DNA of 64,000 nucleotides from the NCBI GenBank assembly GCA_963681505.1, contig OY811974.1, positions 4,327,271-4,391,270 on the forward strand, written 5' to 3'. This DNA is from Eunapius fragilis. Taxonomy: Eukaryota > Porifera > Demospongiae > Spongillida > Spongillidae. Within the stretch, counting starts at the first letter, position 1. Every line of letters starts with the position of its first letter. Under the pieces are notes generated by a model. The model was not told the DNA's origin. It worked only from the letters and a program-made list of their open reading frames with translations, and ran no database searches. Made by a program: the position numbers and the translations under genes. Shown here piece by piece: positions 9,959 through 20,264 of this stretch.

Positions 9959-11401
9959 AGCGAGGGTATTTCTCCGATTAATGCAAGGAGCAAGGTTAGC
10001 AAGATGTTTTTAATTAGTACTACGACCGTGCAAAGATGGGTTACAGCTTGGGAGACCACAGGAGAGGATGCGTTGCATGATCATCGTAGCACAGTAAAAC
10101 CAATTGACCATTCACTTCTGTTCGCATGTACTGATTTGGTGTTTGAACTCAAGTCGTGGATTAACGATCGTTTGAAGCAAGGAGGAAAGCATGAAGAAGG
10201 TTACTTGACTATTCAACAAATTCAAAGTCATATAAATGATGTCCTCTTTCAAGACCCAGACATCGTACCAAGGGAAGTTCTTGACATGCATGAGGCTAGA
10301 TACCAGTCTCGTGAAGTTTCTAAGATGACAGTTCTCAGATGGATGCATAAACTTGGGTTCAAATGGGCTGACTCTTCAAGTGCTCCATTTTGTGACAGGC
10401 ATGAGGATCCAGATGTGGTTGCTTATTGCCAAGAATGGGTGGAAAAAATGCTGCAACTTAAGCCACGTCTTCCTGTATGGAATGAAACCACTGGCAAACC
10501 AAAATGGCCAAATCTTCCTGTTGGAGAAGTTCAATTGATCCATGGAAACCATGATGAGGCCATATTGTATGCAAATGAGGGGAACCGTTTTGCATGGGTT
10601 TCAAAGGATGGCTACCATCTGAAACCAAAAGGGGATGGTGCCACTATCATGGTTAGTGCTGTATCTGTTCCCTGCCATGGTTGGTTGGGGCTTGAGGTCA
10701 CTGAGCCAAAAACAGATGGGTCTTGGACCCATAGTGACATTATGCATAATGTAACAAGAGTAATTGATGAATTTGAACAGCTCTATCCACAATGCCAGTT
10801 GCTCTTAACGTATGATAACGCCCCATCTCATGTAGCCAAAAGAAAAGGTGCTTTATCAACCTCTGCCATGAATAAAAGTGATGGAGGGAAGCAACCAATT
10901 CTAACTCAAATGGGTTGGTATAACACTGTTGATGCTGCTACTGGAACAATTGTATGCATGCAACAACAAATGCGGTTTTCGGGACCAGACGGAACACCTG
11001 TTCCAAAGGGAGCTTTAAGAATATGCAAGGAACGTGGTCTTCCAAATGTTGAGAACATGAGGCGTGATGAACTCAGGGATTTATTGTCATCTCAGCCTGA
11101 CTTCTCGTCAGTGAAGCCTGAAATACAAGAATATGTAGAGCATCGAGGACACATTCTGCTGTTTGGCCCAAAATGCCACCCAGATTGTATGCATATTGAA
11201 ATGTGCTGGGCATATATCAAACGACATTGCAGACAGCACTGTGGTCATAACATTATACATCTTTACGAACACAACTACAGTATGCACTTTCACCACAATA
11301 CCTTACAATACAGCTTCATACATCATTTTCTGACCACACGTGGAGATGGATTGAAGCGTACTCAAAAGAAAGCAATGGATTTGATGTTTACGAAACACTG
11401 A
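9959..11401 (+). CDS. DDE transposase, catalytic part
   Basis: The frame continues the N-terminal part of the arms (EGISPINARSKVSKMF, then TTVQRWVTAWETTG, a helix-turn-helix). It then has YLTIQQIQSHINDVL and RWMHKLGFKWADSS. Catalytic candidates are Asp at 10553 (GNHDEAILYANEG), Asp at 10814 (LLTYDNAPSHV) and Glu at 11198 (HPDCMHIEMCWAYIK, like the NPIEN motif of Tc1 relatives). The second Asp and the Glu are 128 codons apart, far more than the 34-35 of Tc1. I place it as a divergent IS630-like transposase resembling long-insert DDE proteins of fungi. The frame is open to the TGA at 11399; the original start is lost to the MITE. Confidence 0.75.
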   Translation, partial: SEGISPINARSKVSKMFLISTTTVQRWVTAWETTGEDALHDHRSTVKPIDHSLLFACTDLVFELKSWINDRLKQGGKHEEGYLTIQQIQSHINDVLFQDPDIVPREVLDMHEARYQSREVSKMTVLRWMHKLGFKWADSSSAPFCDRHEDPDVVAYCQEWVEKMLQLKPRLPVWNETTGKPKWPNLPVGEVQLIHGNHDEAILYANEGNRFAWVSKDGYHLKPKGDGATIMVSAVSVPCHGWLGLEVTEPKTDGSWTHSDIMHNVTRVIDEFEQLYPQCQLLLTYDNAPSHVAKRKGALSTSAMNKSDGGKQPILTQMGWYNTVDAATGTIVCMQQQMRFSGPDGTPVPKGALRICKERGLPNVENMRRDELRDLLSSQPDFSSVKPEIQEYVEHRGHILLFGPKCHPDCMHIEMCWAYIKRHCRQHCGHNIIHLYEHNYSMHFHHNTLQYSFIHHFLTTRGDGLKRTQKKAMDLMFTKH

Positions 11402-11552
11402 AGGCCATTAAAAAGACTCATCACCATCACCGAAGAGGAATCAACATGCAAGTTCCTTAATGTATGAACTGACATAATTACTGACCGTTATTAATTCACA
11501 TTAATTTAAAAACTGTATATTCTCATCTAAATATATCTTGAAAATATTAATT

Positions 11553-12080
11553 TTATAGATTTTTCTTCCGGCAATCTTGCAAAGCTTTCTCTCCTGTTGT
11601 CTCCCAAGCTGTAACCCATCTTTGCACGGTCGTAGTACTAATTAAAAACATCTTGCTGACCTTGCTCCTTGCATTAATCGGAGAAATACCCTCGCTCAGC
11701 TCGATGTAGTACATTCTCAGTGCGAGCGTCCTAGCATCAATGTCAGACAGGTTTGGCATGTGCTGGGCTAACGATTGCAGTTCCTTGCTCGCTATTTCTG
11801 AGAAATCAGATGCAGTCCTTCGAATTCGACCCGTCAACTTGATGTTTCTGGCACGATTTAACGATTGCCTTTTCAAACCTCCAGCTTTGGGGTTTCCCCT
11901 TGGAGCTTTCAGACCTTCCCAAAGTGGCAGTACCTCTTTGCTAGCTCTTCGTGGTAGCCCGCGTGATACTGGACTCTCCGTTTGATTCCGAAAAGAACCG
12001 TTTTCAGCTTGTTCGCTTCGTCCGTCTTCACTCATAACAACGATAACCACAATAATGCAAATATCTGTAATGCTATTCAT
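11553..12080 (-). CDS. Transposase N-terminal domain, intact, in the right arm
   Basis: This reads leftward from MNSITDICIIVVIVVMSEDG, through RNQTESPVSRGLPRRASKEV and RTLALRMYYIELSEGISPIN, to TTVQRWVTAWETTGEKALQD and a stop. It is the inverted counterpart of the left-arm coding part and lacks that arm's stop and deletion. It points away from the catalytic domain and ends where the inverted repeat ends, so alone it would give only a helix-turn-helix fragment of 175 residues. Confidence 0.65.
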   Translation of the reverse strand: MNSITDICIIVVIVVMSEDGRSEQAENGSFRNQTESPVSRGLPRRASKEVLPLWEGLKAPRGNPKAGGLKRQSLNRARNIKLTGRIRRTASDFSEIASKELQSLAQHMPNLSDIDARTLALRMYYIELSEGISPINARSKVSKMFLISTTTVQRWVTAWETTGEKALQDCRKKNL

Positions 12081-12735
12081 CCGAAAATGGCTGACTTTTA
12101 GAACCCTACCTTCGATGCAAATATTTTAGCGACAAAGTAAACGAACGTTGACATTAAACGAGCATTTCCGATAGACATACCTGTTTTCTGAGCACTGTGA
12201 AGTTAGAGTAGTATAAACACAACGCAATACGAGACAAACAGCTAAATGCGTTACGTCCTAAAACAGCACATTTGCAGCCGCGGTCCTCAAGCTGTTTACC
12301 ACATTCAACATTTGGCCCGACCAAGTGATGTAGGTATGTGCGTGGTAGTTATATGCCAACGTTCAGCCTGATCTGTTTCCGAAAGGAGGAGAAATGAGCT
12401 AGAAATACTTTTGCTGAACGAGGGGCACACATTTCCAAAAATAGAAACCAAGAAGTCACGTGACAAGTTTCAATTTCAAACTCTTGTTGACAACTAGTTT
12501 GCCAACCAAACTGCATTATTAGAATTTAATTACTTCATAGCATTATGGATAAAACCAATTCCAAACATTGAAGAGCAGGGAAAAAAATTTAATGTCACCT
12601 ATCACGGTTTCCACTGTATGCACAGCAGGCTGCACCAACACACAATTTGTGTTAGGTATGATTTCCATAAGATACCATATACATGTATGTGCTTGTAGTG
12701 AGATGTGCCCCACATTCACCTGGTAACCATGTTAA

Positions 12736-12834
12736 AGTAACATCCATATTAGGTCAAGCAAATATGATAAATTGCACACAAATCTGAGGGGTGCTGTCCA
12801 ATTACTTCCTGACAGCCCATGGAATGACCCATAT
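12736..12834. mobile_element. Fragment of a foldback-element terminus
   Basis: AAGTAACATCCATATTAGGT to CATGGAATGACCC is in the same orientation as the right end of the large foldback element (20465-20557), with a diverged stretch in its middle. It lies directly left of that element, so the two form a small local hairpin. Confidence 0.6.
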
Positions 12835-13361
12835 GGTAGTGGGGTCATTCCATGTCCTGACACAAATGAATCGGCATGTACCCCTCAGATTTGTGTGCAA
12901 TTTATCATATTTGCTTGACCTAATATGGATGTTACTTTAGCGCATTAATTTTTAAAATCTCACGAGCGGTTTACGAATTAACACCGTCATGAATAATTAA
13001 TTGCTTTCCACTTTGAAGACTCATAACTCCCTACTTACAGAACGTGTATGGCTATTGTTGGCATCAAATTGAAGCTCTCTTAGTGTACAATCCAACTATA
13101 ATATGTTTCTGTGGGAGAGGCGAAAGGGTTAAAGAAAAAACGTTTATACAGCACGGTTTTCAATATTTAGGTCACTTGCAGGGTGATACTTACGAATTTT
13201 GTTTTTGTATATGAAAACTATTCATTGTCCTTACATTTAAAAAAAATAAAAAGTTTGAGTATCAGCTAGTTCTGGGAACTGCAGAGGGTTAAAGGGCAAG
13301 ACGCCATTTTTATTTCTTCATAGTTGATTTTATCCCTAATGAGAAGCAAGTGTTTGTTTAG

Positions 13362-13939
13362 CCTCTATCACCCCGATTTTGGTCCTCAAATTGAGGACCA
13401 GCCACGTCCTCAATTGAGGACCACACCTGCAACATGCACTTCTCCCGCAATTTCTGTTATTTTGTAACTGCACTATGCACATCAACTTTATTGCATAAGT
13501 TTATTCCCTGCTGGCAGTCGTAAGCTGCAAAGCAATCAAGATCTTTCATCCCACTGCAAAGCGGCAGTATTTCATTTGTAGGTTTTGAGCATTGAAATTT
13601 TTTTCTGTTACCATTCCCGATGATGCTGCTAACGATTCCCTTTGCACCAAAGTTCACTTTGAACTTACTCTGAACTTTGTCGCCGATCTTGAGTTGTGCG
13701 CTCTTGCTCATTGCGGTTCGCGCGCGCGGGAGACGCTAATTAATTGCCTTTCACTTGACGAGTGTGACCATAAGCTTGAGAGGCAAGAATGTATAACACG
13801 AGCAAACATTATACACTAGTCACCACTATGGGTTAAAAGGCACATGATATGCGAACGTATTTGCTACATGACCTTTTATTGGATTTGGTCCTCAATTGAG
13901 GACCGCCGTCCTCAATTGAGTACCAAAGGGTGATAGAGG
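13362..13939. mobile_element. piggyBac-type MITE, TTAG duplication
   Basis: Inverted ends CCTCTATCACCC and GGGTGATAGAGG lie between TTAG (13358-13361, 13940-13943). The other foldback arm gives the empty site (TGTTTAGATACGTCTC). Near each end are two palindromes of the type GTCCTCAATTGAGGAC (13381-13421 and 13887-13919). A 4-bp TTAA-like target and CCT ends fit piggyBac. An ORF remnant inside supports this. Confidence 0.75.
13457..13711 (-). pseudogene. KOW/SH3-like remnant of a piggyBac N-terminus
   Basis: The frame MSKSAQLKIGDKVQSKFKVN followed by FGAKGIVSSIIG is like the GDRV...TGVV segment that precedes a KWDDGS motif in the piggyBac transposase at 34194-35990. I infer the MITE was derived by internal deletion of such an element. 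The ORF could still give an 84-residue peptide, but no function is evident. Confidence 0.4.
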
Positions 13940-14168
13940 TTAGATGTCTCAAAGGTATTACATAATACTGTCGTCAACTATCACAACAGTAAGAAAGGGT
14001 GTTGGTAATTTTAAAAAATGATTTTTAGTACATCGAATTGCGCATTTATTGGAAACCGTTACGCCTTCTAATGGGATCGTTGCTTAGGTAAGGGTGCTCG
14101 TTAGTACTGTCATAAGTGGTTACAGCTCAACATTTCTTTTGATTTGAAGTAAAAAGGAACAACGAGGT

Positions 14169-14690
14169 TTAACTGAACCGGCGGTGGGACCTATTCAACC
14201 TGTTCAACCTGTTCATACGGCGCACCGGGATCCCACCCGCGGCACCACTACCCCCGGTGCTACTAATTGAACTCCCGCGCTCCACTACCCTCGGTGCCAT
14301 TAGTTGAACAACCCGCGCTACCACTACCACTTGCCGAGCCTCCTGAGCAACTACCAGAGGTCCCTGCAGCTGACGTATCAGTAGCACCCCCTGCCGCCCT
14401 TCCACATACAGCGCGTCGATAGTCCCTTGATGCACTGTATGTGGAAGGGCGGCAGGGGGTGCTACTGATACGTCAGCTACGTCAGCTGCAGGGACCTCTG
14501 GTAGTTGCTCAGGAAGCTCGGCAAGTGGTAGTGGTAGCGCGGGTTGTTCAACTAATGGCACCGAGGGTAGTGGAGCGCGGGAGTTCAATTAGTAGCACCG
14601 GGGGTAGTGGTGCCGCGGGTGGGATCCCGGTGCGCCGTATGAACAGGTTGAACAGGTTGAATAGGTCCCACCGCCGGTTCAGTTAAACCT
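14169..14690. repeat. Centre of the large palindrome
   Basis: The two halves meet at about 14425-14440, where the inverted copies are separated by only a few tens of bases. Mirror-image ORFs (VVLRLIRQL-type strings read on both strands) follow from the palindrome. This GC-rich stretch differs from the AT-rich outer arms. Confidence 0.7.
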
Positions 14691-15145
14691 CGTTGTTCCT
14701 TTTTACTTCAAATCAAAAGAAATGTTGAACTGTAACCACTTATGACAGTACTAACGAGCACCCTTACCTAAGCAACGATCCCAATAGAAGGCGTAACGGT
14801 TTCCAATAAATGCGCAATTCGATGTACTAAAAATCATTTTTTTAAATTACCAACACCCTTTCTTACTGTTGTGATAGTTGACGACAGTATTATGTAATAC
14901 CCTTGAGACGTATCTAAACAAACACTTGCTTCTCATTAGGGATAAAATCAACTATGAAGAAATTAAAAATGGCGTCTTGCCCTTTAACCCTCTGCAGTTC
15001 CCAGAACTAGCTGATACTCAAACTTTTTATTTATTTTTTTTTAATGTAAGGACAATGAATAGTTTTCATATACAAAAACAAAATTCATAAGTATCACCCT
15101 GCAAGTGACCTAAATATTGAAAACCGTGCTGTATAAACGTTTTTT

Positions 15146-15288
15146 ATGAAAGTTAGCCGTCGGTTAACTGCGGTTAATGGACCGACGTGGTTAGTGTGTC
15201 TGCGCATGCGCAACCATTGGCAGTCGTGAACTGAGTTACACAAGCACGCCATGGGGTCCTTACAGCTTCAGTAATTTTATTTTATTTT
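15146..15288 (+). repeat. Split repeat A1 of the degenerate DIRS element
   Basis: Begins ATGAAAGTTAGCCGTCGGTT and ends in a TTTTATTTTATTTT tract; nearly identical over 143 bp to 19823-19965. Confidence 0.85.
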
Positions 15289-15318
15289 GTGAGTGTACTG
15301 GCGGTGGAACTGGCGGAA

Positions 15319-15549
15319 ATGGACGAGGACGGTCAGGCGGAACAGGATGGGCAAGTTGTTGAGGTCAGTGGCGATGGTCGGTTGACGCGCCTGGAGGTAT
15401 CTGTTACCGAGCTGGGAGCAGCGATACTTGCGTAGACAAGGCTAGTGGAGGCTGAGCAGCGCTCGGCGGTGGAGCCGACGGTTCAGGGACAGCGTCCTGA
15501 AAGGGAGCCTCCTGTGAGATCCGCAGGTGCGTTGTTGAGTGGTTAGGCG
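15319..15549 (+). pseudogene. Gag-like ORF start, interrupted
   Basis: MDEDGQAEQDGQVVEVSGDG begins an acidic frame just after A1, ending in a TAG at 15433 but continuing in frame (TRLVEAEQRSAVEP) to about 15545. Its place corresponds to the Gag start of the Ngaro element at 31232. No zinc knuckle is seen. Confidence 0.35.
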
Positions 15550-15717
15550 TGCGAATTGTCATTGCGTGGGTGGTCTTGTGGGACCTAATTAGGTGGAGCT
15601 CGTGTTATGGTATGTGTGCTGCCTGACTGTCCATTGTGTGTGTGGGCGTGTAGCAGTGGGCAGGGTTGCCGCTCCCAGGCGCCCTGGAGGGTGTTGGTGT
15701 GATGCGTTTGAATTCAT

Positions 15718-16345
15718 CGTCCATCGGAGGCACGCGGCCTCGTGACCAGTACCCGGGCACATCATTTTTCTCGGAGGCTCGCGGCCTTGGAGACGGGTAC
15801 AAAGCATCCATCGGAGGCACGCGGCCTCGTGATCCAGACGTGGACACATCATGTGACAGAGGCACGCGGCCTCATTACGCGGTCACACCAGTCATCGGAG
15901 GCACGTGGCCTCGAGATCCACCCATGTCGGTGGGCTCATCGTTCATCGGAGGTGCGCGGCCTCGTAACCCAGCCGTGGGCACATCATTTATGGGAATGTG
16001 GCCCCCCTGGGGACCAGAGTAGGAAGGTGATGGGCTGGACACGCTTCGTCCATCGGAGGCACGCGGCCTTGTGACCCATACCCGGGCACATAATTTCTCG
16101 GAGGCTCGCGGCCTTGGAGACCCAAATGCAGGTACGAAAGCATCCATCGGAGGCACGCGGCCTCGTGATCCAGACGTGGACACATCATGTGACAGAGGCA
16201 CGCGGCCTCATTACGCGGTCACACCAGTCATCGGAGGCACACGGCCTCGAGACCCACCCATGTCGGTGGGCTCATCATTCATCGGAGGCACGCTGCCTCG
16301 TGACCCAGCCATGGGCACATCATTTATGGGGATGTGGCCCCCCGG
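15718..16345. repeat. GC-rich minisatellite with 336-bp higher-order copies
   Basis: Units of about 42-48 bp share CATCGGAGGCACGCGGCCTC followed by GTGACCC or GTGATCC. A block of several units at about 15811-15990 recurs at about 16147-16330, an offset near 336 bp. Frames through it read IGGTRPRDP-like peptides on one strand; I treat them as repeat artefacts. Confidence 0.8.
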
Positions 16346-18555
16346 GGACCAGAGTAGGGCGGGTGATGAGCTGGACACGTGGGTACAGGCGCCATCGAGG
16401 GCATTTATGTATAGGTAAGGTGGCAGCCAGTGCCAGGGAAACTAGCCGAGAAGATCTGCTCAGGGTGGTTAGGGCTGCCTCAGGAGAAAAATCATGTTAA
16501 CATGTTGTCTACATTCATGTTTGTAATTACATCATTATGACATGTGATTCATTACGTTTCGGTCTTCATTTAGTGCAAGGACACTATTTCAGTATCATAA
16601 TCTTACATTTACTATGTTACAGAGATCTAGAGCAAAACGTACACGAAATAGAAACAAATGCGCAATGGACTAATGAAAAGAGTGTGCAGCTGCCCAGCAA
16701 TACAAATTTGGCGGGTTATATTTAATAACCACTGTACTTGTATGGAAATATCGGAGATTCAAAAAACACAGCTCTCAGGTAAATTTATTCAGCTAGGCAA
16801 GCTCCTAAGGGTCTAGTTATTCACTGCGACTGGATGTTTCGATAACTGCATAGGGTATAGATGTATCGTATTTCGTGCAAGCCATCGGCCATTTTGATCC
16901 TTGTTAACGTTTGTCGTGATTAACACCAAGCAAAGAATTTCCGGCATCTGGTCGATTTAGAGTGTGAGAGCATAGGGTGATTGTAGCCAATTAGCTTATT
17001 AAAATTGTATGGCATCATCCCCGCCTACAGCCATATTTGTTTACATAGTCATTTTCCAAGCAGTTTCATACGATAGGCGTGTAAAAGAGCATACAACATA
17101 CCCATTAGAAGTAGCATTGTTTAACACTTATTTACATCAAGTTAAGCAAGTGGATGGTCCTTGCGTGAAATATAACTTGGTACTAGCCGCCATTTTGTAT
17201 GACGTTAAATTATTTGGTGGCAGCCTTGGCTACCCTAAGTGGCAGTGGGCAGTGGCGGATCAGGGGGGGGGCACCAGGGGCCCGTGCCCCTCCCTTTTGT
17301 TTGTCTAATTATATATTCATAGTTGCGCAATATAGCATTTTGGGAGATGGTGGTATTGCTCCCAGAGCAATGGAATAGGAGGAGGGACGATGCGTGGGCG
17401 CTTGGTCGGTGACACAAACAATGTCAATTATGGCTGCAATGCTTCACGTCGTATACGAGTGCGATGTCACGAAGGTTCCCCGAAGACGTAGTGGAACTTC
17501 TGGGCTATATGAGAGGGGTCCTCAAAGGCCTGTCGTGATTTCAGTGGCCTGGCATGGTGCTGTATGATGCGACGTTCCGAAAGCAGGCAGCGGCCTCTGG
17601 GAATTGTCGTTGGTCCGCGGTCATCGCATCTCTCTACTCTTTGTGGTCTACTGGGAAGACAGCAGCCATTGCACATTTCAATGTGTGTGCGTCAGTGGCC
17701 CACGTAGCGTCCTATTGCCCGCTCACGTAGGACAATCAGGATGTGCGTGTGGTGAGGTCGGTGGTGGCAGCTATGTCGTCAGCTGGTTCCTCGGGTCAGG
17801 CGGCAGGCCGGGGGGGAACGCAATTTTTTGGTCTGTCAACGCAGGGTCATGTGCATATCCACATTGAAGGTTTCAGCACGAGTGTTCCTCGTGGGGCAGG
17901 TCGCATCCGGAGGTGTCATGTGGCCGCCCTCCTCCCTATGCCGGGAGAATGATAAGCTTCCCCGGGGAAGGTCGTGACGTGATTGGCAGTGAGGAGTAAT
18001 CGATGGGGTTTTATAGGGTAACGTAGGTAGTGATCGCCACCTCGATAACGTCAGGAGTGTTCGCCACCCCCCTGTTTATTCTACAGTGCAACGTTACTTG
18101 CGTAAAACTGTATATGCTACTAGCAGAGGAGCCTATTAGGGTTGTTTTAAACTCATATTGAAAGATTCAAACTTATTATTTTTGTTTTTATACGCTATTA
18201 AAAGTGCGGGTGGCGACTACTCCCCCCTGGCGAATATACCTGACGCTACCCTAGTTTGCATGTTGCGATATTTGGTTGCAGGGACGTGCGCATATGTATG
18301 TACCTATATATATTTATACCTATTTGCTGGCTGTTGAGTACTTAGTTTGTTTGGTGGATTGTTAATCAGTGATGCAAAGCGCTTCTCTCGTTAGGCATGG
18401 GGGGTCGGGGGGTCCAGCGGATGTGCCGGTATACGTCTGATCTGTTGGTCAGTGGCAACTACAGGCATGGAAAGTGCCACCGTCACTATGCCAGGTTAAC
18501 ACTCCGCTGGACTGGTATATTTAGGTCAGAAGGCTGGCGCTTCATGGAGACCAGG
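16346..18555. other. Interior of the degenerate DIRS element, mostly unassigned
   Basis: About 2.2 kb with no recognised gene. A CAGTGGCGGATCAGGGG motif at 17250 resembles one terminus of hAT-type MITEs, but I could not find its partner. The part at about 16500-17240 is AT-rich and looks like foreign sequence inside the GC-rich element. Short frames at 17604-17952 and 18397-18633 show no clear motif. Confidence 0.4.
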
Positions 18556-18907
18556 CATGGTCAACGGGTTGCTGGATGGCCTTCGCATTGGATTTGGCCT
18601 TGCAAGGTGGTCGTGCAGCAGGGCCAGAGCTAACATGGCCTCAACAAGCCGGGACGCGGCGCTTGTATCGAGGTATCTGGACGAGGAATGTTGTTTGGGT
18701 AGGGTGGTAGGCCCACTACCCTGCAGTCCTATAGGCCTTGTTCCCAAATCGTCTGGTGGTGTTTGCTTGATTGTTGACCTGTCTTGCCCGCATGGGAGAA
18801 GAGTTGACCATGGAGGGGACGAGGCACTGTACTGGCCTAGGTCGACATTCGTAGCGTGTATCGCCTGTTCCCAGTACGTTTGGAGGATAGATGGCTGCTG
18901 GGGATGA
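18556..18907 (+). pseudogene. DIRS-type reverse transcriptase, N-terminal fragment
   Basis: ALVSRYLDEECCLGRVVGPL and SPIGLVPKSSGGVCLIVDLS followed by CPHGRRVDHG match the fingers region of DIRS-group reverse transcriptases (a YL..E...GRI-GP, SPIG-VPK, R-I-DLS-P-G pattern). The frame is lost before the YxDD site. Confidence 0.6.
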
Positions 18908-19081
18908 TGTGGAATGGGGGGCTGTTTGTGAACATCATCTTGCCCTTTGGATATCGCTCGGCATCTAAGATATTTATGGCAATATAGCGGATGCGATTGA
19001 ATGGGTGGCAAAGAGTAGGGGTGTGGAGACTGTGATCGTGCTGGCGGAAGGAGCTGCAGTCCCTGGTGGGCAAGCTGCAGC

Positions 19082-19300
19082 ATGCATGTCTGGTCTGGGT
19101 TGGCGCTCTTGAGGGTCGCGACAGGAGGTTTTAACCCGCGCTCGGTTTGTTGCAGCAGTTCGGTCAGCATTGGTAAGGGCGGGGCAGCATTCATGTATGG
19201 TCGTCTGGTCTGGGTGGGCGCTCTTGAGGTTCGCGACAGGAGGTTGTTAACCCGCGCTCGGTTTGTCGGCAGTTCAGTCAGCATTGGTAAGGGCGGGATT
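19082..19300 (+). pseudogene. RT/RNase H connection fragment, tandemly duplicated
   Basis: Two copies of about 115 bp read VWVGALEVRDRRLLTRARFV followed by SIGKGG, similar to the RARAIASLVGRIISM block between RT and RNase H in the intact Ngaro element here. The duplication and frameshifts mark it as dead. Confidence 0.4.
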
Positions 19301-19439
19301 GGATGCAAGATTGTATTCTGGCCACAGTTTCATAGTTGGTGCAGTGACGACAGCAGTGGTTTGTGGCATATAGCTAGGATTCAGTGATCTAGACGCTGAG
19401 ACGTTGGCAGAGTGCCGCTTACAACAGTGTATGTGCGTA

Positions 19440-19462
19440 CCCCCCCCCCCCCCCCCCCCCCA
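19440..19462. repeat. Poly-C tract (23 C)
   Basis: Homopolymer inside the degenerate DIRS element. Confidence 0.9.
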
Positions 19463-19613
19463 CCCCAGAGATGTGCTTCAAGGAGTTGCAGGATGTCGTT
19501 GCTGATATGTAGGGACGATATGGAATTGTGTTTCTATTATATAATGCGAAGTTCTATCCTTGGGTCCAGGAAGGTTGATGGCTTGGGGGAGGGTGTGGCT
19601 GAGAGCCACCCCT

Positions 19614-19822
19614 CTGGGCATTCCAGTAGGTTCCTCCTGGCTCCCCCAAGCATTTCCCGCACCGGGTGTAGCGCGGAAAAGGGGGACGACCTATCGGGGT
19701 CGATCGGCGCGCGAGCCAGGGGGTGGGGCCCAGCACCCTGCCAAACCCTTGCTAGGGAAAGGTCATAGTATGCGTGGGTTAATGGGGTCGGGTTCGCTTC
19801 TTGAGATCGAAGAGTCCATTAA
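19614..19822 (+). repeat. Split repeat B1 of the degenerate DIRS element
   Basis: 209 bp from CTGGGCATTCCAGTAGGTTC to GAAGAGTCCATTAA; near-identical to B2 at 20056-20264 with a few substitutions. Confidence 0.85.
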
Positions 19823-19965
19823 ATGAAAGTTAGCCGTCGGTTAACTGCGGTTAATGGACCGACGTGGTTAGTGTGTCTGCGCATGCGCAACCATTGGCAG
19901 TCGTGAACTGAGTTACACAAGCACGCCGTGGGGTCCTTACAGCTTCAGTAATTTTATTTTATTTT
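19823..19965 (+). repeat. Split repeat A2 of the degenerate DIRS element
   Basis: 143-bp copy of A1, directly joined to B1, as the A2/B1 junction of Ngaro-type elements requires. Confidence 0.85.
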
Positions 19966-20055
19966 ATTTTCCTTTATTGTGATGTTTCTTGTAAACCTAG
20001 CAAGATGGTTTGTTATCGGCATAGAACTCTCCGGCCTTTCGGCCGTGATCATGTG

Positions 20056-20264
20056 CTGGGCATTCCAGTAGGTTCCTCCTGGCTCCCCCAAGCATTTCCC
20101 GCACCGGGTGTAGCGCGGAAAAGGGGGACGACCTATTGGGGTCGATCGGCGCGCGAGCCACGGAGTGGGGCCCAGCACCCTACCAAACCCTTGCTAGGGA
20201 AAGGTCACAGTATGCGTGGGTTAATGGGGTCTGTTTCGCTTCTTGAGATCGAAGAGTCCATTAA
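20056..20264 (+). repeat. Split repeat B2 of the degenerate DIRS element
   Basis: 209-bp copy of B1 forming the right border of the element; foldback arm sequence (CTTTAACCCTTTCGCC) resumes directly after it. Confidence 0.85.

Larger units (their letters stand above)
8816..12616. mobile_element. Foldback DDE transposon with arms of about 1 kb
   Basis: The ends CAGTGGAAACCGTGATAGGT and its inverted copy lie inside TA (8814-8815, 12617-12618). The right arm (about 11590-12616) pairs with the left arm (about 8816-9734 plus 9959-10064) over roughly 1 kb. Each arm carries the transposase N-terminal coding part; only the centre (10065-11589) carries the catalytic domain. The empty site is visible in the paralogous unit near 3005-3060, which runs without interruption. 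TA duplication fits the IS630-Tc1-mariner group. Confidence 0.8.
15146..20264 (+). mobile_element. Degenerate DIRS-type retrotransposon with split direct repeats
   Basis: The repeats are arranged A1 (15146-15288), internal region, B1 (19614-19822), A2 (19823-19965), B2 (20056-20264). This A1-B1-A2-B2 order is established for the Ngaro/PAT branch of DIRS elements, which integrate with a tyrosine recombinase. It interrupts the right foldback arm with no clear target duplication, which also fits. The interior is GC-rich, rich in minisatellites and broken: a Gag-like start, RT fragments, and no tyrosine recombinase that I can recognise. Confidence 0.7.

Noticed and set aside
14169..14686. Two similar ORFs on opposite strands sharing VVEREGSSIS-like sequence
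   Set aside because: They are mirror readings of the palindrome centre; no family resemblance.
18526..19308. 260-codon minus-strand frame
   Set aside because: Opposite strand to recognisable reverse transcriptase pieces; low-complexity Pro/Ser content, no motif.
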